A stretch of 64,000 nt of DNA from Bugula neritina (taxonomy: Eukaryota > Bryozoa > Gymnolaemata > Cheilostomatida > Bugulidae). Every line of letters begins with the position of its first letter. Position 1 is the stretch's first letter. Where the stretch lies: positions 11,107,722 through 11,171,721 of the forward strand of contig OZ037766.1 of the NCBI GenBank assembly GCA_964035545.1, in the 5' to 3' direction. The position numbers were made by a program, and so were the translations under genes. The notes beneath the pieces were generated by a model. The model had not been told where the DNA came from. It saw only the letters and a program-made list of their open reading frames with translations, and did not search any database. Of the stretch, positions 31,427 to 44,606 are shown piece after piece.

Positions 31427-34213
31427 ACAAGAACAAACTACTTAAGATATCAACTGTACTATTTATTTAGCGTCTAATGATATTTTCATAACTTATAATT
31501 TATTATTTTTCGGTATTGTTCATGATAATTATACAAATTATCGCTTTTAGTCTTTTTTTAGTTCTCTTTTATATTGTTAAGCCTTAACATGAAATAGGTT
31601 CAGCCTCTCGACAATGTTATTTTTCTATTATTAAATTATTATAAAGAGTTTTATTTACAATAATTATATGTTACAGACTTGTTACTATTAAGGTATTGTT
31701 ATTTGCATGAGTCTTAAAAATAATATACATGATTGTTGTTATAAAATATGCAAGTGTCTACTGTATAAATACTGAGTGAGATTTATTCTGAGCATACTGA
31801 TATACTCCGGCTCAATATATTGTATTTTGCAGCTGTAATACAAATTATTGTGTTGGAGTGAGAATGAAGCTGTTATGTTTATATGTTCAGAAGATAGTAA
31901 AGTCTTTAAATATAACACTGTAACAGTTTTAATAGACTACAAAACAAGTTTACCTGCATTAAAGAAAATTGATCTGGATTTAAGAACCAATGCAAAAGCA
32001 AAGAAACTTTCACTTTCTTAAAAATAAAGATTAAAGGGCGCATTCAGTTTAAATTACTGGATATGCTTATATTTTGCTGTTATTTTACATTCTGCTGATG
32101 AAAAATATTTATATTTAAACCTCCTAAATATACTCCATAGATTCTTGGATGTTTTAATGCCATTTAAAATACTTCATGAAGCTTTGGAGTTATCTAACCT
32201 TTTGTATATTCAGCAAGTTAATTTTCTATTTTTTGCAGGCAGCTTGTTAAAATTGCTTTCATGCATTCTGCTCTATTTAATTGGCAATTAATGAAAAATT
32301 ACATATCAACTTTTGAAATTCAGTTCAACAAAGTAGATGATAATGTGTTAGCGCACTTCGCATTCACAAAATTTCTATTTCATGTTCCTATATGCATTAG
32401 CAAATCGTATAATGGTGTTATTGCAATTGGCAGTAAACCTAAAAACAATAGCAACCTATGTTAATTATCGTAGTGAAGTAAAAGCTTTGTCACAAAGATA
32501 GTGTTTTTATCATTCTTGACAAATTAGAGCTATTGGGACAAAATGTAAGATGCACAATGTTTCATTGAGCCTATCAGAAAAAGTGAAGTCTTAAAAGCAA
32601 CTTTTTTATTTAAAGAGAGGCACTTTCACAATTAATGATTTTGAGAAGATAACTCTAAGCTTCATATGATAGTTTGGTTGATAACAATATAAGCTGGCAC
32701 ATTACCATATTTTGGCTTAGCAGGAGGCAGGCTTTTAAATTTGGTCAATCTGCTGCATAATATATGTTTAAGGAAGCGATTTACATATAATTATGCAGGA
32801 AAAGAGGTGATATGAAAAAACAGTTATTATGGTGTTCCAGCAAGTTTTTGTAGGCTAATAAACATTTTAATGTATGAGCTGTTAGTTATTTCATTTGCTA
32901 AAAATTTAGGTGGATCAATTAAAGATAAAATGGCCATGGTCCATTATGCATTAATCGGAGTTATCACCAAGATACTAACATCTAAATGGTCATCACTTTT
33001 GAATGCAGGTCAAGAAATGCTTGACACATTGTGAAACTATTTAATATAAATATAACTTAAGCTGCATTATATGCTAATAGACTCAATATTTCCAGATAAT
33101 ATAGCCACTATACGCAGTATAGCTCTGTTTTGATATTTATTGTTAGCATGGTATTATAGGTTATAACTCTTAGAGGGGTGGCAAGATGCTAATCAATCAA
33201 TGTTTAATTTCAATATATGGGTACAGCATATGATGAACTTCAATAGGCTTTCTTATATAACAATGTCTGCTAGACATATGTTATAATATATGTCTGGTTA
33301 TTGCCACTCTTGTTTGTAGATTGGCTTATTTGACGACCCTTTGCACTCCCCTAATTTACACTAATTAGTTAAATAGTGAGACAATATATAAATTTGTATT
33401 AATTAATTTGCAATTGTTGAAACTTTTAACGTCCATTATAAAAACCGACAAATCTTTTTCTCCTGAGCCTGCTAGATAGAGCAAGAAATTGAACATGTTG
33501 TTCTGACACTTTATTGGTGTATAAATTTTAAAAAGTTTTGAACACCATATAAGTATTTGTTGCAAAAAATTGGTCTATATGTGAAAAATATCGACATTAA
33601 TGTTTCACACATTATTCTAAATGCTTCACAACAATAGTCAACAGTAGCTTTGCTCTTGGGTAATGTTTGCATGTAAGATAATTATACATTAGTTCAAGTT
33701 TTAATACTATAATAAAGATTGAAAACATTAAAATTTAGTATTATATTATAACTGAATGATATGAAAATTTAATTTAATCACAAATTAAAATATAGAGAGC
33801 AAGTTCGTTGAATGGTACACTTTTAAAGTAGGCTTCATATAAAAAGTCATATGACTAATATTGCATTTGCATTGCATAAGAGATTGATAATAATTACATA
33901 GAATAACGATAGGTATTAGAAAAAGTATATAAATACTATAGACTACAATGCAACTTATCTATAAACTTTGTAAAAAATTATGAATTGGGTATAACATATT
34001 CTGGCCAGCAGAATGTAACACAGTTAAACAAAACTTATATTTTAAAAAAGGTATCTTTGATAAAGCCTAAGATTTTATAGAATGTTCACCATGCTATTTT
34101 ATCTACAAAATGTGCATGACACTTTGACCCTTACATGATATACAATTATTCTGTGTTGTAAATTTATCTAATATGAATCACAATTTCTATAAGTGCCGCC
34201 ATTGACACAGAGC
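31427..34213. other. Convergent spacer between STOML1 and SLCO
   Basis: 2.8 kb of AT-rich non-coding sequence holding both 3' untranslated regions. An AATAAA near 32024 could be a STOML1 polyadenylation signal. Several short open frames (for example 32261-32464 and 33365-33565) have no family resemblance and no splice context. Nothing else supported. Confidence 0.5.
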
Positions 34214-37200
34214 TTATAGAGGTGCTGCTGATGACAAAGTGGGTGACGTATCAGTTGATCCAACTATTGTATAACCTGTAGATGACAAAGTATTTCTACT
34301 TTCTGAAGAACTTTTCTTGTCATACAGCTCACCTTTATCAGCAGGCTACAAGTAGTGTTAAAAAGCTCTATCTACAACTTTCAACTACCAAAATGCTAAG
34401 CGTCAACTACCAAACATTTGTAAAATTATCTAAACTTATTTTTACCAGCTGCTTATGGCCACATGCCCATTTTATACAACTAAAAACTGGTAAAACAATC
34501 AATCATATCATTGTGTCACAAGATATAGTGTTTTATAACAATAATATTATGCAGTTTAAAGTTATGCAATAGAAATAAATCTGAAAAGAATATTATATTT
34601 GAATATTATAATACTCACTGTTTCACTCTCATAACTGATATTCTGTCTTTTCATTACATACCAACAAGCAACAAAAGTCAACATCCCAAATAAGTGCAGC
34701 CCAGCACAGATTCCTAAAATTATTTTGAAATGTTGAGTGGCTCTCTTTCAAATGTTATACAGATAATTTCAAGAGTAGTAATACTTGTAGTTATAATAAA
34801 CATTAAGTGGGTGTTCATTTCAATTTATTATTCTTCCCTTCAGATATTATAAATTAGCCAAACTTGCTGATGTAGGCTAGTACAAAAGAAATACAGTAGT
34901 TTGAGGATATTTGATCTTTTGACTATATAGCCTTTGAAGTAACTAAAGGGTGCATGTTCTAATACTATATGCTAATGATACTAGTAATTGCAGACTAGTT
35001 AGTATATGATGCTCAATGTCCACTGTAGAGACCTTGATACTGATAAACAAGTAAAAAATATTAGATAGAAGCTGGAGTAAAATCAAGATTTCGCTATAAC
35101 ATGTGTTTAGTGAAAATGTTAAATGCTTACTTTACTTTGAGGAATGCATTTAAACATATTTTTGGCGCTAATATTTACCCCCATATTTATATCTGAAAGC
35201 TTCCACATTGTATATCAGGCAGTTTTTTCTTTTTCCACACTCATATTTCCACCACAAGCAAGTTGTGTCTATTATGTTACCAAATATAATTGGGGCAGGG
35301 AGCAATGCTGTCAAATGAAACAGAATATACAATATATTGCAATTAGCTAACACTATATATACATATACAAAGCTGTATTATATATACAAATATAAAAATA
35401 AAGATGTAATAAGCCAATTTAGAATTTAAAAAATTATTTGAAATTTGGAAAATAAAATGGTCTCTTTATAGGATGAAAACATATAGTAATGAAATTATTG
35501 CATAGTGCAACTTATTAAATAATTTATGTTGCATTAAGAAGTAGTGTCTTACTTATTGTATATTAAATTACACCATAGCTGAATCCCATGATGTAAACTA
35601 TATTTCATATTCGAATATATAAACTGTAGGCTTTGCATGGTGCAATATTTTACAGTTTCTTTTCCCAGAACCTGGCCATAGTTCCTGGCTGTATACTGCA
35701 GCACTCAATATTACATTTGACTACCTGAAGTAGTCAACTACTAACTAAATCAAATTATAGCTAAGTCTGAGGTAAAAAGCCATCACTTACCACAAACTCT
35801 AATCATCACCATTTGAATACCAAGACTAAAGGATCTCATATCTTCTTCTACACACCTGATTAGTAGAACTTATATAAATATAAGCGTTACTATTACAAAT
35901 AACCAGTTTCAGAATTTGATTATTTTATAGGCACCTAATCCTTCTCTATATTGTTACAACTTTTAAAAATGAATGGGCTCTGAAATCAAACTAACTTTTG
36001 TAATACGGAAAATTATTTTATAGACGTTGAAGGTGACCAATATTGAAAAGCTTCATCTGCACTACTGGCACGGTCTCTGATAAACATATGCAATGCAACA
36101 TCTTAGCAGTTCTATGCTGTGACTGAGCCACTATTTCTCCTCATTAAGTCTAGGAGAGCATCACTAATAAACAACATGACTGATGTAGAAGAGTCTGTAC
36201 ACAAGATAAAAGTCTATCCTATGCCTATGGAATATGTTTCTACTAAATAAAACATTAAAAGTGACTTCATATATAATGACAACCTAAAAGAACTCATTGA
36301 ATATAGTGAGCCACCATTCAAGCAACTACTATATTTAGAGAGCGTAGATGTTTGCTAGTGAGCTATCAAGCATAACAGCAGTTTCTCTGCCATTACTAAA
36401 ATATGCAAATGAGTAACTAGCAAAATGTCAATCACCAGCTGATTCATTATAATTATGTAGTCGCAAAAACAGGCGTATTGACAATTTTTGAACCACCCTT
36501 TTGACCAGTTTTTAAAAAGTTAATATGCTGATAATGTGGGTACTGACAGACTAAGTAGTCGGATAATCTGCATATGACACAAGTAAAGCATGAACCTACT
36601 ATGTAGATAGGATGTGCTGAGCTTACCTTATGGTAACCATAGTTATTGGAGTCTTGAGTGCAGCTATTAGGAAGCTAATTGCCAGTACAAGTAGAATGAA
36701 AGGAATCAGCATACCACAGTGTTTTGTACAAGCACCTGCTTCCACTTGTCCAGGTACAAGATCTGACTCAATACAGGAACAACTCTAAAAAGAATTATTT
36801 GTTGAAATGATAAATGATAAGAACTCAAGTTTATAGAGTGAAAAGAGAAACGTTAGAAATTCAGAAACAGTAGCAAATGAAACAACATTTAAGCTGATAT
36901 TATTATACATTATGTATCTGTTTATTAATATTGATAGTGTGTACTTGTAAAGTGTCGTTGGAGAAGACTTTACACCCTGCATGGCATGAACTGAAATAAG
37001 TAATAGAGTTGGGTCCACAGACTGGAATGTATACATTTGCTGAACAGGAGCAATCACTGTTGCACTCATTTGTCAGATTACTTGTTGAGGAACTCAGTCG
37101 TTTGATGGGGTCCATGCTATGAAAATAAATTATTGATCAGACATAAGTATTGGTAGTGAGCAAGTACAGAATAAATACACACCAAATGCACATAGATGGA

Positions 37201-40200
37201 GTTCAGGGTACAACATGCAAAGACTGATTAAGCTTTTAAAAGCAATCCATCATTTTGAAACTGTATAGATGGAATACTACCAGCCAAGCAACTAATTTCA
37301 ATAATTAAACATCAGGACAGTTGCACAATCATTGTGTAATTTTTGTTTGTGCAGCAGCCAAAGCAGATAAACATTTTTAATATAGCTATAGTATTTTTCT
37401 AAGATTAAAAGAGTTTGGGTGTGTAGAATAAATTCACTTCTAACTACACTATTTTCACCCAACTTCGGTTTCTAGCCTTTAGTTTAAAGAGAAGTCTAAA
37501 GTCATATTAAAAACTGACTTCTTATATGTTTCAATTATTCATTAGAATCAATTTTTGTTATCTATCTCAAGTTTATATGTGTAAATTGAGTCTAGAGAAA
37601 GTGCAAATAGCAATGCATAGTTTCTTTCACCTAAAATAAACATCTTTTGCAAAAACTTTCTCTAGACACTCATCACATCTGGTTGGCTACCTATATTCTT
37701 AACAAAAATTGATTACAGCCTCACTGCAAAATAAGTAATCATGAACTAAATACAGTTATTCATTAATAAAGAAGATTAAAATATATTGGTATGAAAGGCT
37801 TAACGCATAGGTTGAGAGTTCAACCAGAGTTCATGATCATATCCAGCATATCAGACAATAAATAGTGGTTAGTAACTTATATACACCAGTGTGATCTATT
37901 AACTTTAACCCTTTGATATATACTAAGTTACTTGAGAGGAGGAAAAGTTGATGAACACATGATTACTGTCATCCACTAGATTGTTGGATCTATTCAGATA
38001 TAACTCATTGGTTGAATCAGCAATCTATTTAGCTTAGAAAACTGCGTTCTTTGTTATTAATTTATGCTATTGTTAGCACCGAGGTTAGTACAAAGTTAGG
38101 TAACCAGGGAGAGGTACCTTACAACTTCAAATATAAGTAGGTTTTGCAGTGGCTCAGAAAGCCAGTGGTTATTGGCAGTAGAAACGCTATTTGTTCACTC
38201 ACCTGTTGAAGTATGGCACGGTGACACCAGCTATTTGTGCATTGTCACACCCAAATATGAAGGCTAGAGAGAAACAAGCCAAGCACAGCACACTCAATAT
38301 TATGGTCAGTTGAATTGCTCCTAAAAAATACCATTTTGATTTACTGAGCAAGTAGTTTTCAATAATCAAAGTTATATAATACAAATAATTATCACTGTTT
38401 TTATTTCGAGTTCTATAAAAATAATTATAACTCGATATCTACTTTCTTAAGAAGTTGCATTTATTTGTGATAGGAAGCAGAGCTGTTAACTTACCTTTGG
38501 GAGTAAGTTTTAGATATTTGAGAAGCATTCCAGAGGACAAGATGCCGAGAGCAGCTCCAGGAACAGCCACTGAACCTGTATAAGATGAGCACCGCATTTA
38601 TCAGAAGAAAAAAATTGCTGGACACTGCAGATAGCAACAAAAGTCTGCATTGTGTATCTATACAATACATTATCTAGTTCTCCTGTGCACGTGGTGAATA
38701 GATTCCAAGGTGATCAGCATTAACAACAATAGTTATGTAATAGACTTTTCACTGCTCCTAAAAAATCATGTTAGCTGGGTATAGTGGTTTTAGGGTAATC
38801 AGTGAAATGGGTTGAGTCACTGGAGGGTAGCTCAAGTCATGTTATTAAATAACCAAGTCATGTCAAGTCAAGTCATAATTGAAACAAAACATCCAAGTTG
38901 ATTAGAGCTGAAGAATTGATTTAGAAGCGACCAAACTCTTTCAAATACTAAATATTTAATAGATATAATTAAATAGTGGTGTTGGATTCAGCTATTTTAA
39001 ATGTGTATATACTTGAAATGATGAATAATAGGAAAATGGTCACTATATTACAGCAGTTAAAATGAAATCTTTTAAATAACACTGGTATTATAGTTATCTA
39101 ATTTAATTTGAGTAATTTTACTTACAAAAGTTATTGACTTATCCAGGTTTACCAAATTGTTATGCTTACTACAACTTTTAATCAATATTTTTCACAATTT
39201 CAGCAAGTCATTCAATATTTTCTTTAATAAGAAGAATAAGCTAAGCTGATGCTTCTGATAAGTGCAGAAATTTCAGACTCAAGTCACTTACACTTAACTC
39301 TGGTAACCAGAAGCATTGAACTTTAAACTCCTAAATAATACACTCCAGTACGTGTAAGCTACAGTGTACGCTACAGTGTGAGCATAATGTATTGTAAATA
39401 TTATACTCAGGAAAATCAGTAGTAAATTAAATTTATAAATAAATGGGTTAATGACACAAATCTTGGACGATTATAAATAGGATATTGTACCTATTGCATA
39501 CACTAAATAACACCAGTACCTCAAACCTGAAGGATGGAACAAAAAGGATGGCTTATAGCTAATATTTTGCCACCAAGAGAGCTACATTGCGACATAATTA
39601 ATACAATAAAGTATTAATATATAACAATGAATTGCCTAAAAGTAGAACATGAATAGATTTTCAAAGAAGTAAGGTAGTTACAAATATACTACAGGCATAA
39701 TAGAATACTATGCAGCATATTAATTTCTAGGCATAGATTGACAGCATTGTATTACCATTTGATACCAGCATTTATCAATGATGTAATATAATTATGCAAT
39801 TCAACTTTCAAGAGATATAGGGGTTGCCTTTCTTGTGTACTCCAGTTTTAGACCTTATTAGTTTACTAATAATTGAACAATACAATGTAGTGAGGGAAGT
39901 CTTTCAATTATAAATGAATTTCAAGTAGTAATATATATAAGTATAAGTATTAATCATAGCCTTCAAGACTTGCAGCAAGTCTACTGTACCATTCATTGTA
40001 GGTAATTAATAGTTAGTTTGACAGGCTAGTCAAGAACACTTTAGGTGTGGGCAGTAACTAGAGACTGCCAACTACAAAATGACAGTCTGTTACAGCTTCA
40101 TGCTATCAGATTCGATTTCAACACACTGTTTTAGTAAACTGATGTTGTTGAGTGTTGGGTAAGCTCTACAACCTATTGTAGGCTCTGCACCTCTAAATTA

Positions 40201-42450
40201 AATTTTGGTAGAATAAAGCACCATACAGTTATGCAAAAATGTTTAATTTGTTAGCAAATTTCAACTCTTTATTACATAACTAGTAAATGCTTATATCAAC
40301 AGGCAGTCTAAGCTGCATTTATACACAAGGCAAGCTTTCTAATCTATGCAGGGAAATATGCTCTGTAGACACAAATTACATTATTTCTTCTAAACCTTGT
40401 TTTAAATTTGTTCGAAGACAAAACACAGCAAATGTTACTCTAGAGTCTAGATTGTCAAAAATATGGTACAAGTAAATCCTCCAACCTGTATATAAATTAG
40501 CTTGACTTGTTTTAGTATCAAACTGTGTTTCAATATATTTTGGCACAAATGTTATAAAGCCGGTAACGATGACCATTTCAAATACAGTCGCCACATTTAG
40601 CAGCATGTAGACTGGGTTCTTCAGCAACTTCATGACAGCTTTAGGAAACTCTGCAATAAGGAAAATGTGATTCCTCCATAAATTTATTCAATCACTAACA
40701 TAAAAAAGAAACTTGTGAAACTGGGCATTGATTTAAAACTCGTTTTAATATTAACATAGTTGAACTTACGTTTTAATGTTGAAGAACTAGTTTGTTGTGT
40801 ATCAGATAGATGAGTACTTGTCTGGCTTTGTTGTGATTGGCTACAGTGAAGAGATGTGGTGACCTCTTCTGATACAGAAACTTGCAGCTCTTTACGATCC
40901 TGAGGTAGCTTTTTAGGGAAAGCAAAAAATGGTGGTGCATTTAGAACTGTTAGCACTCCAAATATTAAGAACCCGACCCACCATGCACCAACCCATTGGG
41001 GATCTGATGATGTCAGAGATTGTTTTATAACAGATGGCTTTAGGAAATCAACATAAAGCTCCATTAAGGCTGCTCCACACCCAAAGCCAAGGACTGGTCC
41101 TAACGTGGCAGAGGCGTACACAAACGCTGTAAATATTCATTAAAAATGTTTGATATTGCCTTTTCTGCATACAGAATATATTAACACAGCAGAAATTTAA
41201 AAGTAATATTTCACATAGTATCAACATTTTACATTAATAATTTGAAATTATGATTTCAAACTTCTAAAGCTCAAGGCCCTTTTCTCGGAAAACAGCTCGA
41301 CTTGACAAAATTATTTTTTATGCATGCAATGTATCTGCAAAAGACATTAGCATGTGTGTGAGAGTGATTCTATATAAAGCTAACATTGTACTGGTATTTA
41401 TGAGTGTAATTTCTCACACACCCCTTTGTTATTAGATAAAAGAATGGTTTCCCAAAAATAAGCAAGTCTTAAATCCTAAGTCTTAAGCTTCTAAAGCAAC
41501 ATTAATTTGATAACTATCCACTAGTACATTGTTTAGCAGATTCTGGAACTGAAAACAAGTTTTTAGGTTAATCATTAAATTGCAGCCACAATTTTGTTTC
41601 AAACATTTTACTTTGAAATTAAACAAAACCACAGGGGTCCTTAATTAAAAAAAAGTTATTATATACTTGTAAACTCACCTAAATATTGAGGAGATTTGGT
41701 TTTGGACACGTGACTATCAATGTAAGACAATGCTGAAGTTAAAATAGGAGCACTTCCTATTCCAATAAAGGACTGTGAAATTACAAATATGACAACATAT
41801 ATTTCAGTGCCAGACCGAAGCTCATCCTCAGTGCAGTGGCCATCACTGGCCAATAAGGATGGTTCACCCAGGCAAGATTTTTCTAAAGTTTGGTTTACAT
41901 TCTCATTTATAGTCACAGAATAAGGTTGAGAAATAAAATGTGGCAGCGAGAACAAGCATGTTCCTGTTCCAACAAGTAGAGTACCAACTCCTATAATCCC
42001 TGGTATACTTCTGCGATCTCCCAGATAGCTGACAAATATTACGGCTATAGTCGCTCCCACTTCATAAGATGCAACCACAAGGCCAATAACTAGACTTCCC
42101 AGCTCATATCTCTTCTCTATTGTAGTAATTACACTGGGTAAGTAACTGGCCGATATAGCCCCATTAGTACACGCCAAGAGACAGGTAACCGCAGTAAATA
42201 GCTGTATATTTGCGCATTTTTGTATCCATTTTGGTCTCCAAGTTCTGATTCCACATGATGTATCAACATTATCATCATCGCACTTTGTACCAAGGCAGTT
42301 GTTATCAATGACAGCACAGCTGTGACTTTGTTTGTTGACATCTGTAGCTGCTGCCAACAAGCTTATTTCACTCTCTTCCTCCTGTCCTCTTGCATCGACT
42401 GCACTGCTGCTTGCAATATGATTCAGTTGACAACCCGTCTGGGTTGCCAT
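34214..42450 (-). CDS. Organic anion transporter, SLCO/OATP family
   Basis: Twelve-helix plasma-membrane transporter of the OATP type, moving large organic anions. Exons in gene order: 42450-41679, 41126-40770, 40650-40486, 38575-38495, 38320-38203, 37116-36945, 36784-36627, 35855-35791, 35307-35179, 34713-about 34615, 34275-34214, giving about 725 residues. Motifs: the OATP signature QWVGAWWVGF (301-310), a large extracellular Kazal-like loop in exons 6-7 (NECNSDCSCSAN, VCGPNSITYFSSCHAGC, SCSCI, GACTKHCG), and the late helices with GNIIDTTCLWW. The 70-residue Asp/Ser/Cys-rich N-terminus is cytoplasmic. The 3' end is uncertain. A strong donor (CA|GTGAGT, exon end 34619) leads to an early stop at 34264-34266. 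The donor four bases further on (34615) gives the C-terminus ending TSPTLSSAAPL used here. The paralogue cannot be named. Confidence 0.92.
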
Positions 42451-44606
42451 ATCTCTGATTGAATTACAACAGCTAGAAAATGAAAACGATGGAAGTCATT
42501 AGCCAAGTTCAAGAGAATATAATTAAATAAATACAATTCTTAATCATTTACACTTGTTGTGACCAATGAACTTATTTGCCAGCTACTACTACTACTACTT
42601 GCAATATTATGACTAGTAGCACTACTATGTAAGTTACTGATAGCCCATAAAATGTCATGTGGTGCTACATTACGCCTTCTATATAGCATGGCAAATCTTT
42701 GAAGCACACTCAGTAATATTGCACTACAAATGCATAACATAATATGGATGGAGAGGAGTAGAGATTGCTACTGATTAAACAATACTCACTATGTCTGTTT
42801 TTTATCCAAAAACTTATCAAAGTAATAAAGATTGCATTCTTTTGTATTTGTAGAAATGACTCTTGCATACCATATACTTAGAATGATTGATTGAGTAAGC
42901 TATATGAATGTGAATCTTAGCTTTTAGGAAAACTTAACTTTGCCTGCTATCATTCTTTATTACAACAAGGAATGATAGTCTCATTTTTTATTCTGGCACT
43001 GCCTGTATAGCTACATTAACATAATATGCATAATATTAAGCAGAACTCAGTTTAGCTGCTATAATTGTTATGAGGGCTGCTCATACAAATGTCTCCAATG
43101 GGCACCAGGTCTTATTGCCAAATGTTTTTATGTAAGATTGGAATTAGAATTTATGTAAGATTCAGATTAGAAAGAGAAATAAGTAGGCTGTTGTTGCTAA
43201 AATAGGTATGTATGGACATGATTATAATATTTCTAACATGTGTTGAAATCATAGTTTATAGGCTTCTTACTATGCAGCTGTCATTAAATTGGTTACCTCG
43301 CTTGACTGAGTGTGATTCAATATGTAGTGGGATTGAGCAAGAATAGTCAATATGAAATAATTTAGCTGTATGAGACAATCACACGAATGAACGTGTTCTA
43401 AACTGCTAGTTTCCAACATGTGTAGAATGATGTGTAGCCAATTTAAGGCACTCTGTGTGAAAAAGTTGCTTTATTGTCTATAGCTTTTGTTTGTACTCAG
43501 TTTCTGGGCCTAATAGTAACACTAACAGAAAATTTTATAAAGATATCAAACACTTCAAGTTGATGTCTTTAGTATATGAAATGCCCAAAATAGTAGCCTA
43601 TAACTGTGGCATAACGTTGAATATTACTGACTCTCTAGACTCTTTCAACTTCAAGTGTTCTCGTATGATAACTTCACTTCAATATTTTCCTACCTTAGAC
43701 ATTGACACATTAACAGTAAAACACTACACAATGTCGCTGTCATTTATATTATATATTAATATAACAATAATAACCGTTATAATTAATCAGCAATATTGTG
43801 ATTATTATGTTAGTGTTACCTGCTAAAAGAGTATAATCATACCACTGCTGGCAGACGTAGAATGAGAATCTTCTGCTGTAGATAATCTTGATTCATTTCA
43901 CAGAAGTATAGCACACCACAAACTTATCATAAATACTGGTAAGAAAAAACAAACGGGTTACTTATTTCATGAAGCTTACAATAGAAACAAAATCTACAAT
44001 AGTACAAAACTAACCAAAATATTATATTAAAGTATTCGACATGCACTGCTATTGTACCAACCACGCAGCAGTCAAGTTCTAGTATACGTTAGCCGCTAGC
44101 GTGCCGTGTTTGAGTCATACATTACCCGTGGAGTTATCTGGCATGGTATCACAGGTTTTCAATTATTAAGAGGATAACTCTATGTTTGAAACTATGGCAC
44201 AGAATAAGGGAAGTATTACGGACTATGATGGTTAGATCTCTCATCCACTGAATTGAAACTATAACTATAGTTCAATGTCTCTCATCAGTGTTAAATAGCC
44301 ATGCGCCAGCTTATGATTTAAAGAAAGTACAACTCTAGTTTTCTCTAAATGGCAACACAGACAAGGCAATAAATACCAGCTACAGCTGTGAAATAATTTT
44401 TATTGGTTTAGAACTGTTTTACTAGCTTTTACATAACTAGAAAAATCTTGATACCACTTTTCATGACAGATTAGTCGATTAGATAGTGAAACAACATAAA
44501 GAAAACTTAGCACACTTATTTGTATATAAATACTAAAAAATCCAAATACAATTAGAAACATACAACCAAATGGTGTTTCAGGCAGTTTCTTTATGCAAGA
44601 TCAAAA
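42451..44606. other. Spacer between SLCO and IF1, no gene seen
   Basis: AT-rich. It holds the SLCO upstream region and the 3' end of IF1. The open frame at 43491-43826 (111 codons) is low-complexity, Ile/Thr/Tyr-rich, starts inside non-coding-looking sequence and resembles no family. No RNA gene seen. An (ACT)n-like run occurs near 42583-42600. Confidence 0.5.

Noticed and set aside
43491-43826. 111-codon open frame between SLCO and IF1
   Set aside because: No recognisable domain, biased composition, start context poor. Could be a lineage-specific gene but nothing supports it.
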